From Bacteroidales bacterium (GTDB lineage Bacteria; Bacteroidota; Bacteroidia; Bacteroidales; UBA932), in assembly GCA_017469845.1 (NCBI GenBank), contig JAFUFP010000032.1, positions 1 through 45,664 of the forward strand: a DNA stretch of 45,664 nucleotides, in the 5' to 3' direction. The position numbers and the translations under genes are program-made. Every line of letters begins with the position of its first letter. Position 1 is the stretch's first letter. The notes below the pieces were generated by a model that made no database searches, was not told the DNA's origin, and worked only from the letters and a program-made list of their open reading frames with translations. Below are positions 15,449 through 23,062 of this stretch, in pieces.

Positions 15449-16756
15449 ATGGAACTGAATTTCTCGACATATGTGTTCACCATGACGGATACTGAGTATG
15501 CGCAGTATCCCTCTGACGGTGCCGCCGCCTCATTCAAGGGGTGGAGGTGGGCCCTTTCCAGTGAATGGCAGATCGCTCTTCACAGGGAAGGGAACCTACT
15601 TTATTGCGGCTGTTTCCGGCGGCTGGGGGATTCGACCCCGTCGTCGGGGAGTTTCGTCGGACTGGCGGTGTGTTTCAACGGGGTATGTCCCACCGATATG
15701 GAAACGATGTTTTCCACCTTCGCCGAGACTTTGACCATGATGGCGATATCCGGGAGGGTGGTGGAGTTCTCCGCCGATGGCTCTCTCATCCGCAAAGGAA
15801 TGGCCGTCCGCATCGAAAGGGATGATGCCGCTTTCGTGGATTCGGTCCTGTCCTACAAGGTGTCGAAGATTTCCCGTGACTCTTTCACTGCGCTTCCTCC
15901 CGTCAATTATTCCTCCTCTCCCGAAAAGAGTGAAACATGCTCTGAAACTGAAGCCCGGAAACGGATTCCCGCTTTACTCAAAAGCGTGGACAGGATCCTT
16001 GTGAAGAAGGAGGGGAGCGGGGATACGGAAGAGTTCCTCTCATATTCCAGGAAGATTTCCGATCTGGAAAAAGCCAGACAGGCTCTTGAAAGCAGAAATC
16101 AGGATCTTTCCTCTCAGGTTCAGACTCTTTCCCGTCAGAAAAAGCAGTACAGATTGGTGACGTTTTTCGGAGTGATCGCCCTGGTGCTGTTGGTTGTGGC
16201 CGTGGTGTTCATATCGGATTCGGCGACGAAACAAAGGGAAATCGAATACAGCGTTTCACAGATATTGTCCCTGAAACAGGATGTCCTGGAAAGGGATACC
16301 GAGATAGAATCCCTTCAAAAAGAAGTGGCGGACAAGGAAAAAAGAATAAAGACCGCGGAAACCTTCCTCAGCGGTTTCACTTCGGAAACCCTATGTCCGT
16401 TCACGATATCGGAAGTGGAATTCAGGAACGAAGGGTCGTCTTATGGCGATCCGATATACGCCGCCAGTAACACTTACATTTATTCCAGGATGAAGGTGCG
16501 GTCGCTTGTGAGCGGAAGTGCCACACTCACGGTCAAATTCTACTCACCTTACGGATTGTCACTTCCGTCTTCCGCTCCTTACGGCCAGGATTATTCCTTC
16601 ACTGAGACGATAGAACTGAAGAAGAACCAGTTGACCGAAGTTTCTCTCAGAGGATGGGGAGGAGCTGATCGCGGGCATTGGGAAAAAGGGGAATACAGGG
16701 TGGAATTCTATTTCGGGGACGTTCTCGTCGGATGGAAAACTTTCAACGTCGTCTAA
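15449..16756 (+). CDS. Coiled-coil TM protein, GTPase partner B
   Basis: A 435-residue paralogue of the 13353-14903 product. The N domain (1-145) carries the same SGSFVGLAVCF...METMFSTFAETL core. A short coil lies at about 190-230, one TM helix at about 234-254 (FFGVIALVLLVVAVVFIS) and a second coil at 258-308. The C-terminal beta domain (about 315-435; FTISEVEFRNEGSSYG, GGADRGHWEKGEYRVEFYFGDV) is of a type I associate with Bacteroidota exported or kinase-linked proteins. Compared with partner A the coil is much shorter and the outer domain is different, so the pair may read distinct signals through one cytoplasmic module. It lies 25 nt after the retropepsin gene. The function is inferred from context only. 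Confidence 0.82.
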   Translation: MELNFSTYVFTMTDTEYAQYPSDGAAASFKGWRWALSSEWQIALHREGNLLYCGCFRRLGDSTPSSGSFVGLAVCFNGVCPTDMETMFSTFAETLTMMAISGRVVEFSADGSLIRKGMAVRIERDDAAFVDSVLSYKVSKISRDSFTALPPVNYSSSPEKSETCSETEARKRIPALLKSVDRILVKKEGSGDTEEFLSYSRKISDLEKARQALESRNQDLSSQVQTLSRQKKQYRLVTFFGVIALVLLVVAVVFISDSATKQREIEYSVSQILSLKQDVLERDTEIESLQKEVADKEKRIKTAETFLSGFTSETLCPFTISEVEFRNEGSSYGDPIYAASNTYIYSRMKVRSLVSGSATLTVKFYSPYGLSLPSSAPYGQDYSFTETIELKKNQLTEVSLRGWGGADRGHWEKGEYRVEFYFGDVLVGWKTFNVV

Positions 16757-16858
16757 GACAAATATCCGCCCCGACCATGGTCCCTAGATGGACTCAAACG
16801 GATATGGAACGATATGTTTATTTTCTCATATTTGAATGCAAACTTATTATCTGAATCA

Positions 16859-17617
16859 ATGGTAACAACAATATTAGTCATCAGCGTCTGCTTTTTTGCG
16901 GCGATAGTCGCTATTCTTTTGAACTGGCCTCTCAAAAAGGCTTCAGCCCCAAAGGGACCTTCCCGGGATGAAAACATTGACAAACTCCGCAGTGACATGG
17001 AGCTTTCTCTTGTACGTCTTGCAGGTCTCGAGGACAAGATGAACCATCTCTATAACCTGGGAGAGAGTCTGAAAGCCAAAGCCGCTGCCGCTCCCTCGCC
17101 AGGGGAAGACAATACCCCCGTAGAACCTTCCGGGGAAGAAAGAGAAGCACTCAATCAGGAATCTATCGAGAGGGCTCTGCGATATCTCGGATATCAATAT
17201 GAAATAATAGGTGAGGGAGAGGACAGAAGAATATCCTTCTTCAAAGAAGGCGATAGGATGGATCTGCACTTTACACGCATTCCCTTTATCGGAATCGGCG
17301 CGTTCTATCAGATTTCTTCCGATGAAGATGATATCCGCCTTATGAAACAGGCCGCTCATCAAATGTGTGAGCAAATTATGGTCGCAAAGGCATACGTCAT
17401 GGAAGATAATGTCCTTATTTGCACAGAATATCTATGCAGTTCATTTGAGGATTTCATCGACCATTTCAGCCGTTATCTGGATCTCATTATTCGAGGAAAA
17501 CAGTTTCTCTTCAGTATCTATGACAAATTGAAAGAGGGGGACGCCCGTAACCCTTCCGATACGTTCCCGGTTCCGATAACACCTCCCGCCCCGAATTCCG
17601 GAAGACCTCTTTCGTAG
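16859..17617 (+). CDS. N-terminally anchored YbjN-like protein A
   Basis: A 252-residue protein. The start at 16859 is chosen because MVTTILVISVCFFAAIVAILLNW puts the TM helix at the N terminus, exactly as in its paralogue at 19912. An in-frame ATG at 16814 would add 15 residues. After the TM there is a coiled coil (about 38-70), a Pro-rich linker and an alpha/beta domain (about 95-225; ALRYLGYQYEIIGEGEDRRISFF, MDLHFTRIPFIGIGAFYQI). That pattern resembles the YbjN / type III chaperone-like fold, which binds other proteins. The resemblance is by eye and needs a profile search. It is separated by about 100 nt from the previous gene, and a CATATTTG near 16831 could be an internal promoter. Confidence 0.72.
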   Translation: MVTTILVISVCFFAAIVAILLNWPLKKASAPKGPSRDENIDKLRSDMELSLVRLAGLEDKMNHLYNLGESLKAKAAAAPSPGEDNTPVEPSGEEREALNQESIERALRYLGYQYEIIGEGEDRRISFFKEGDRMDLHFTRIPFIGIGAFYQISSDEDDIRLMKQAAHQMCEQIMVAKAYVMEDNVLICTEYLCSSFEDFIDHFSRYLDLIIRGKQFLFSIYDKLKEGDARNPSDTFPVPITPPAPNSGRPLS

Positions 17618-17738
17618 AGAATCCTTTCTCCGGCCTGTCGATGGTGTGTTTCCGAAGGCATTATCCGAATAGTCATCATTTCAATCATATTCCGTCGAGG
17701 ACGGATTCCCGTCAATCCGGGAAACAACAATCCAATCC

Positions 17739-19823
17739 ATGAAAAAGATTCTGTCAATTATTTCGGCTGCAGTGCTGATTCTCCTTCCTCTTTCTTCTTC
17801 CGCCCAGAAGAAAACATCTTCTGAAGACGACTACAACCTCCGGAAGGCATATGAAGTCCTCAGAGAAGAGAATGATCTCGAGAAAGGGCTTGACCTTGTG
17901 AACAAACAGCTTTCTTCGACTCCTGACAACGTGAAAGCTCTCATTCTAAGGGCGGATCTCCTTCGGCGGACCGATGAATCCGGCAAAGCGCTCAATGATA
18001 TCAACCATGCCCTCAAGGTGAACAAACCCAAGAAATCCGGAACTCCGACTTCTACCCTCTACTGGTGGAAAGGGATCATTTATGACGATCTCGACCAGAT
18101 GGAGGAAAGCGTTTCGACTCTGGAGAATGCATATTCCCTTGCCAAGAAGGATAATCCGGAGAATCTCGAAGAAATCGCTTACGCATATGCGCAGGCGCTG
18201 TATCTCACCGAAAACTACTCTTCTTCCGACAATGTCTTCAGGGAAGTCCTCTCAAAGAACGAGACTGCTCATCCCGCCATGGTGGGGCTCGCGCGCAATA
18301 TGCTGACTAGGGGAGAATACAAGGACGCTCTGTCCATGCTCGACAAAGCGGAGAAATTCACTTCCGAAAACAGCCAGATCTATTATCACCGCATGAGGGC
18401 CAACTATCATCTTGGCGAAAACGCCAAAGCGATTGATGACGGTCTGGTGTATTACGAGATGAACGACAACCCTTACACGGACACCTTGTCTGTCGTTTTG
18501 AGATCCCGCCCTTCATACGCCGAAGCATCGATAAAGACGATGATAAAGGAAAGTTCATCACCGTCATCGTGGATGTATTTTCTGGCCCAGTTTTACGAGA
18601 TGATGTACCGCTACAAGGATGCCATCAAGACTTACGACCGTCTAGAGAACGAGTACGGAAAGAATACTCTCCTCAACATCCGTCGTGCGGATTGCTATTC
18701 CGAAGTCGGATTCAACGAAAAGGCCATTGCGGAAATGGACAAAGTCATTGAGGAAGAACCTGATGCCAACGCATTCGTAAGCCGTGGAGACTATTACCGT
18801 CTTCTGGGCGATTATGACAAGGCGATAGAGGATTTCACAAGAGCGATCGAGGAAAGTCCCAAGTGGGTGTTCCCGTACTACAGAAGGGGCTGGTGCTATG
18901 AGTTCATCGGTGAAAGGGAGAAAGCCCTCGAAGACTACAACGTGGGCATCGAAGTGGATGACGAATATCCGTACCTTTATCTTAGGAGAGGGGAAATCTA
19001 TCTTATTGACGGGAAAAAGGAAGCGGCCGAAAATGATTTCAATAGAATCCTGCAGATAGATACTCTCATGGAATACGGAAGTTGCCGCCAATATGCCCTT
19101 CATTTCCTGGGAAGGGATGATGAGGCACTGGAATGGATGGAAGGGCTCATCGCTCTCGACCCGGACGATGCAGGCCCATACTACGACAAGGCGTGTCTTC
19201 TTTCCCGAATGGGCCGGGGGGAAGAATCCGTTTCAGCTTTGAAGACAGCTTTCGAAAAAGGATACAGGGACTTTGCCCACTTGAGAATAGATGATGACAT
19301 GGACCCGGTCAGGGATTTTCCTTCGTTCAAGGCTCTTGTCTCCGAATGGGAGTCAAAGCATGCGGAGGAATACAAGGAGTTCATGGATGAAGAGAAGGCA
19401 ACGGAAGAGTCATCTTCTTCCGAAGGCGCCCTATATGCCGAGATTCCGATAAAGAGGCATAGAGGCGGGACTTTTGAGATTCCATGTTCGATCAACGGCC
19501 TCCCTCTTCAGATGATCTTCGATACCGGGGCCTCCGATATAACGATCTCTTCGGTCGAAGCCAACTTCATGCTGAAGAACGGTTATCTTTCCGATCGCGA
19601 TGTCAAGGGGAAGAGATACTACCGGATTGCCGACGGCCAGATCAGTGAAGGAACGGTCATAACGCTTCGTGAAGTGAAGATAGGGGAGACTGTCCTGAAG
19701 AATGTAGATGCCTCCGTTGTGAAAAGTCAGGAGGCTCCGCTTCTTCTCGGGCAGAGCGCGATGGAGCGTTTCGGTAAGATAACGATCGACAACGAGAACC
19801 TCAGGATCGTAATCCAGAAATGA
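17739..19823 (+). CDS. Exported TPR protein with C-terminal retropepsin domain
   Basis: A 694-residue exported protein (signal peptide MKKILSIISAAVLILLPLSSSAQ). Residues 30-540 are tandem tetratricopeptide repeats, for example GDYDKAIEDFTRAIEESPKW and GEREKALEDYNVGIEVDDEY. Residues 575-694 form a single retropepsin lobe (DTGA 595-598 in MIFDTGASDITIS; APLLLGQSAMERF), homologous to the 14905-15423 lipoprotein. TPRs scaffold protein partners, so this reads as a substrate- or partner-recruiting protease subunit in the periplasm. Fusion of TPRs to a clan AA lobe is known from Bacteroidota. Here it shares an operon with a lone lobe, which is unusual and suggests a two-component protease (inference). 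It starts 121 nt after the previous gene with no clear promoter. Confidence 0.88.
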   Translation: MKKILSIISAAVLILLPLSSSAQKKTSSEDDYNLRKAYEVLREENDLEKGLDLVNKQLSSTPDNVKALILRADLLRRTDESGKALNDINHALKVNKPKKSGTPTSTLYWWKGIIYDDLDQMEESVSTLENAYSLAKKDNPENLEEIAYAYAQALYLTENYSSSDNVFREVLSKNETAHPAMVGLARNMLTRGEYKDALSMLDKAEKFTSENSQIYYHRMRANYHLGENAKAIDDGLVYYEMNDNPYTDTLSVVLRSRPSYAEASIKTMIKESSSPSSWMYFLAQFYEMMYRYKDAIKTYDRLENEYGKNTLLNIRRADCYSEVGFNEKAIAEMDKVIEEEPDANAFVSRGDYYRLLGDYDKAIEDFTRAIEESPKWVFPYYRRGWCYEFIGEREKALEDYNVGIEVDDEYPYLYLRRGEIYLIDGKKEAAENDFNRILQIDTLMEYGSCRQYALHFLGRDDEALEWMEGLIALDPDDAGPYYDKACLLSRMGRGEESVSALKTAFEKGYRDFAHLRIDDDMDPVRDFPSFKALVSEWESKHAEEYKEFMDEEKATEESSSSEGALYAEIPIKRHRGGTFEIPCSINGLPLQMIFDTGASDITISSVEANFMLKNGYLSDRDVKGKRYYRIADGQISEGTVITLREVKIGETVLKNVDASVVKSQEAPLLLGQSAMERFGKITIDNENLRIVIQK

Positions 19824-19911
19824 CACCGGAAAGATTCAACCTTGCACCGTTTGTTTAACTTTACATCTGATTTCAGCCAACTGACCAACCGACCCATAAT
19901 CTCAAATCCAA

Positions 19912-20637
19912 ATGATAGCAGCATTCATAATCGCTCTTGTAGTAGCTTTGGTATTCATAGGCTTCTTCTTCGATGAAAGAAATGCGTCGAAGGACTACAA
20001 CCGTTCTGTAGAGCAGTCCCTTTCCGGTATCCGGGCGAGCATATCCTTGCTCGATGACCGTCTTGCTTCCTTATCTTCTGACAGTAAAACTGAACCTGGG
20101 GACAAAAATTCATCTCCGGAACAGGTGGAGAAGGGAGGCGTCTCCGTTGGCAAAGAGTCGGAGTACCTGTCTCCTCTTACGCGTGAAAAAGTATTGGCAG
20201 CGATACGATTCAATGGTTTCGTGCCTGAAGTTGAAGATGATATGGCATCGTTCAGGTACGAAGGGGAAGTATTTGTTGTTCACATGGAAAGTTTACCGTT
20301 GATATTTCTGTCCAAAGATTACAGTATTGATCCGGAATCGGACCTGGAGGTTTATAGGAAAGCCGCCTCGGAAACTTCACAAAATGCCGCCCTGGTGGAT
20401 GTTATTGTCCGTGATAACAACGTGTTGTCTTTTATTGTCGGAGGATTGGAAAAGGTTTATGGAGGACTGCGCGACAATCTTGTGGATTACATCCGGATCA
20501 TTCGGAACGGACAAGCGATATTCAATGATGAATGGAATCGCATCACTGAAGAGAAAGCCAAGGCCGAGGAAAAGGACAAGGCTCCGGAAATCGCTTTCCC
20601 TCCGTCCAAAGGCTCCGGTAAGACGATAGTCTCGTAG
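19912..20637 (+). CDS. N-terminally anchored YbjN-like protein B
   Basis: A 241-residue paralogue of the 16859-17617 product. TM helix at residues 3-20 (AAFIIALVVALVFIGFFF), a helical stretch with RSVEQSLSGIRASISLLDDRL, a linker, then the alpha/beta domain (about 85-205; KVLAAIRFNGFVPEVEDDMASFRYEGE, VVHMESLPLIFLS). The paralogy shows in the order of elements and in shared positions such as the pattern around GxxxNxL/DNxL before the last helix. It starts 88 nt after the TPR-retropepsin gene and lies 18 nt before the sirtuin-like gene. Two anchored copies flanking the TPR-protease gene argue for a heteromeric assembly. Confidence 0.75.
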   Translation: MIAAFIIALVVALVFIGFFFDERNASKDYNRSVEQSLSGIRASISLLDDRLASLSSDSKTEPGDKNSSPEQVEKGGVSVGKESEYLSPLTREKVLAAIRFNGFVPEVEDDMASFRYEGEVFVVHMESLPLIFLSKDYSIDPESDLEVYRKAASETSQNAALVDVIVRDNNVLSFIVGGLEKVYGGLRDNLVDYIRIIRNGQAIFNDEWNRITEEKAKAEEKDKAPEIAFPPSKGSGKTIVS

Positions 20638-20655
20638 ACTGAAACCGGAAGAACA

Positions 20656-22239
20656 ATGAAAAAGATGGTCGTCATTACCGGTGACGGTATCTACAAAGGA
20701 GCCTCCCGTTATGATTACGAGGTCAGGGGAATGGTGCCCTTGGCCACTTTCCCTTTTTCTGTTCCTACAGAGGAACAGTGGAAAAGCGATCCTTCTTCGG
20801 TCATGTCCGCCCTCAACTGTGCAAGGGAATCCCTCTCCCTGGCGGAACCCTCGCTCGCCCATACTCTGATTGCGGTACTCAGGAGATGGTATGAAGTGAC
20901 GGTGGTGACTGAAGGAATAGACGATCTTCATGAGAACGCCGGCTCAAAGGATGTTGTCCATGTCTTCGGTGAAATCACCAAGGCGAGGTTCGAAGGATCC
21001 TTTTGTGAGAAGGATGGTTTCCGGGAAGATGAGGATAATATCGTATGCATCGGATATGACCCTTTGTTCATTGTCCCCGGAGACGGTAGGGAAGGCCAAC
21101 TGAGACCCCATGTCCAGTTCAGGGGAGAGCCGACCCCTTTGGTGGAAAAGGCCAAGGCGAAAGTGAAGGAAGCGGATGTCCTTATTATAGTCGGAACGGA
21201 TGCCTCGGATCCTCTCGTTCGTAACCTTCTTTCGGAGTTCCCGCTTGAGAGAGAAGTGTATGTGATCCCCGGGAAACGGGAGGAGACGGAAGAAGATGGC
21301 GGAAAACATCAGTCTACAGAAGGAGATGAGGGGGACCTCGGGACAGTTGTCCTAGGAGGAAGTGCTGATGATGGGATGCATCACCTGATGGAGATTCTGG
21401 GCTTTGACCTTACAGTCCTTTCTCTTTATGAGGAGTTTTTCTTAGGCGGCACCGAAGAGGCTCCGGTAAATGAAGGCAGATGCGATGACGATGATCCCGA
21501 CTCCTTCGACCAGGAGGACGAAGATGATTTATTGGTGCTCCGGATAAACCGTACATATGTGCTTGATAATGAGGGAAAACTCCTTTACCGGAAGAATTGT
21601 GCGGAGAAAACTTTCTTTTGGTATGATCCCTCCGGAAAGACCATCAAGGAGGAAATCTTGGATGATGATTCTTCGCAGATTGTGGATTACCGATACGAGG
21701 GACAACATGCTGTCGCAAAGAAAATAAGAACCGTTTCATCCGGAGAACCTGCTTTCGAGAATGTCATCCCGTTCAAATGGAGTGAAGGCGGAAAGGTAGT
21801 GGAATTCACGGAATATCATCTCACGAGAACATTCTGTCTGAATGACGACGGACTTATTGTCCGAAAAAACGAAGGCGATGAATCCGGACCCTGGTTTTCA
21901 AGCTTCTTTGAACGTGACGGAAATGGAATCATCCGAACCGTAAGGGACTTCCATGTAGACGGGGAAAGGGGAAACCTCATCGAAGAAGAATTCGCCTTTT
22001 TTTCTCCGGAAGGTCGCAGACTTTATGGAGAAAACTTCAGCGATCCTTCACGCAGTTTCAAATGTGAATACGTAGATGACGGGAAGGGTAACTGGACAGA
22101 GTGTAAGGTTGTCATGAATGACGGTAAAGCCAAGCACCGCCTTTGGCGCCGCATTTACTACGGGAAATCATTCCCGGGAAGGGGCATAAATCCCAGGGAG
22201 GATATCTTCGGGAGGATAACTCTGAACGGTTGGGGATAG
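20656..22239 (+). CDS. Degenerate sirtuin-like domain fused to YD/RHS-like repeats
   Basis: A 527-residue cytoplasmic protein. Residues 1-235 align by eye with Sir2 proteins of the CobB type: MVVITGDGIYKGASRYD (GAGIS in active enzymes), TEGIDDLHENAGSKDVVHVFGEI (TQNIDNLHERAG...HMHGEL in CobB), LRPHVQFRGE (LRPHVVWFGE) and ADVLIIVGTDASDPLVRNL (GTS). Key catalytic positions are changed: the general-base His of HG is Phe, the Asn of QNID is Gly, and the GAGIS and GTS residues are altered. It is therefore probably not an NAD-dependent deacylase but may still bind NAD or ADP-ribose. Residues 290-527 contain YD-like units (WYDPSGKTIKEEILD, FFSPEGRRLYGENFSD). It is 18 nt after the YbjN-like B gene and is the last gene of the operon. 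Confidence 0.72.
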   Translation: MKKMVVITGDGIYKGASRYDYEVRGMVPLATFPFSVPTEEQWKSDPSSVMSALNCARESLSLAEPSLAHTLIAVLRRWYEVTVVTEGIDDLHENAGSKDVVHVFGEITKARFEGSFCEKDGFREDEDNIVCIGYDPLFIVPGDGREGQLRPHVQFRGEPTPLVEKAKAKVKEADVLIIVGTDASDPLVRNLLSEFPLEREVYVIPGKREETEEDGGKHQSTEGDEGDLGTVVLGGSADDGMHHLMEILGFDLTVLSLYEEFFLGGTEEAPVNEGRCDDDDPDSFDQEDEDDLLVLRINRTYVLDNEGKLLYRKNCAEKTFFWYDPSGKTIKEEILDDDSSQIVDYRYEGQHAVAKKIRTVSSGEPAFENVIPFKWSEGGKVVEFTEYHLTRTFCLNDDGLIVRKNEGDESGPWFSSFFERDGNGIIRTVRDFHVDGERGNLIEEEFAFFSPEGRRLYGENFSDPSRSFKCEYVDDGKGNWTECKVVMNDGKAKHRLWRRIYYGKSFPGRGINPREDIFGRITLNGWG

Positions 22240-22271
22240 ACTCTGTTGTCGGGATTCCGGTTAAGAAATCC

Positions 22272-22973
22272 TCAGAAGATCGACAGCAGTGATGTGATTA
22301 TTCCTTTCGGGAAATCCCACAGTACTCTTGTAACAGCGAGCTGGACCCCGCTGGAAGGGGTGAGCAGCACGATACAGAATCCCAGAATCACAAAGAAAGT
22401 TATATAAAGAAGTGATCGCACCGTTCCCGGACCGGTTATATCCGTCTGGTGAAGACGTGTCTGAGTGACCCAGCAGCAAACGTGGAAAGCATATGAAAAT
22501 CCAATCAGGAAATCGATCACCATCAGGTAGTACTCGTTGGTCTCCGGTGTTGTGAATCTCCATGGAAGCAGTATCAGCGTGAAAAGCGGAAAGCAGTACG
22601 GCGACAGCGTGATTGGCATGTATCCCAGCGGTCCGCTGCTGAACGAGACGTGGCAGTCGGAGTCGTCGACGTTGAAACGGTGGATTTTGCGGAAGAAAAC
22701 GAGGGCAAAGACAAGGTGGATGAACTCGTGGGTGAAATTCATCAGCCAGCGGATGTTCCGCCTCAGGTGCGGGAAGACCAAAGTGACAAAGAATGCACCG
22801 AATCCTACAAAAAGGGGATAGTGGAACCTTATTCTCGCCAAAGACCTTGTCTCCAACCGGAAGGTTTTCATGAGGACTCCCACGGCAAGGAGAGTGAATG
22901 CTCCGAGTAGGATGCAGTCCAGAATCTGGGCAGCTTTCTCAATGAATTCTGATGCTTTCTCTTTCTTTGACAT
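22272..22973 (-). CDS. Membrane-embedded M50-like zinc metalloprotease
   Basis: A 233-residue polytopic membrane protein. The start at 22973 (MSKKEKASEF) is used because the upstream in-frame ATG at 22994 lies on the far side of the promoter box. The fourth hydrophobic stretch contains THEFIHLVFAL, an HExxH zinc site (82-86). A second conserved-looking segment, FHVCCWVTQTRLHQTDITGPG, offers the later acidic ligand (D in QTD), as in M50/site-2-type proteases of the M50B kind. Five to six TM helices are visible. It is convergent with the GTPase operon and divergent from the sigma factor gene across 89 bp. Site-2 proteases often activate ECF sigma factors by cutting an anti-sigma factor. No anti-sigma gene is visible, so a role in sigma control is inference from position only. 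Confidence 0.7.
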   Translation of the reverse strand: MSKKEKASEFIEKAAQILDCILLGAFTLLAVGVLMKTFRLETRSLARIRFHYPLFVGFGAFFVTLVFPHLRRNIRWLMNFTHEFIHLVFALVFFRKIHRFNVDDSDCHVSFSSGPLGYMPITLSPYCFPLFTLILLPWRFTTPETNEYYLMVIDFLIGFSYAFHVCCWVTQTRLHQTDITGPGTVRSLLYITFFVILGFCIVLLTPSSGVQLAVTRVLWDFPKGIITSLLSIF

Positions 22974-22981
22974 AACATTGA

Positions 22982-22989
22982 CAAATATA
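22982..22989 (-). promoter_or_regulatory. TAnnTTTG -7 box for the M50-like protease gene
   Basis: Minus-strand TATATTTG, eight nt before ATG 22973, giving a near-leaderless transcript. It lies back to back with the motif for the sigma gene (23019). Confidence 0.65.
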
Positions 22990-23018
22990 GGCATTCGCTT
23001 GATTCACTCCAAAAATCT

Positions 23019-23047
23019 GTTTACCTTTGATTGAGTCATCCATTTGT
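23019..23047 (+). promoter_or_regulatory. ECF-type promoter motif before the sigma factor gene
   Basis: GTTTACC, 15 nt, CATTTGT, ending 15 nt before the sigma ATG. This suggests autoregulation. The downstream element departs from CATTA at one base. Confidence 0.65.
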
Positions 23048-23062
23048 ATATAGAAACGCCCA

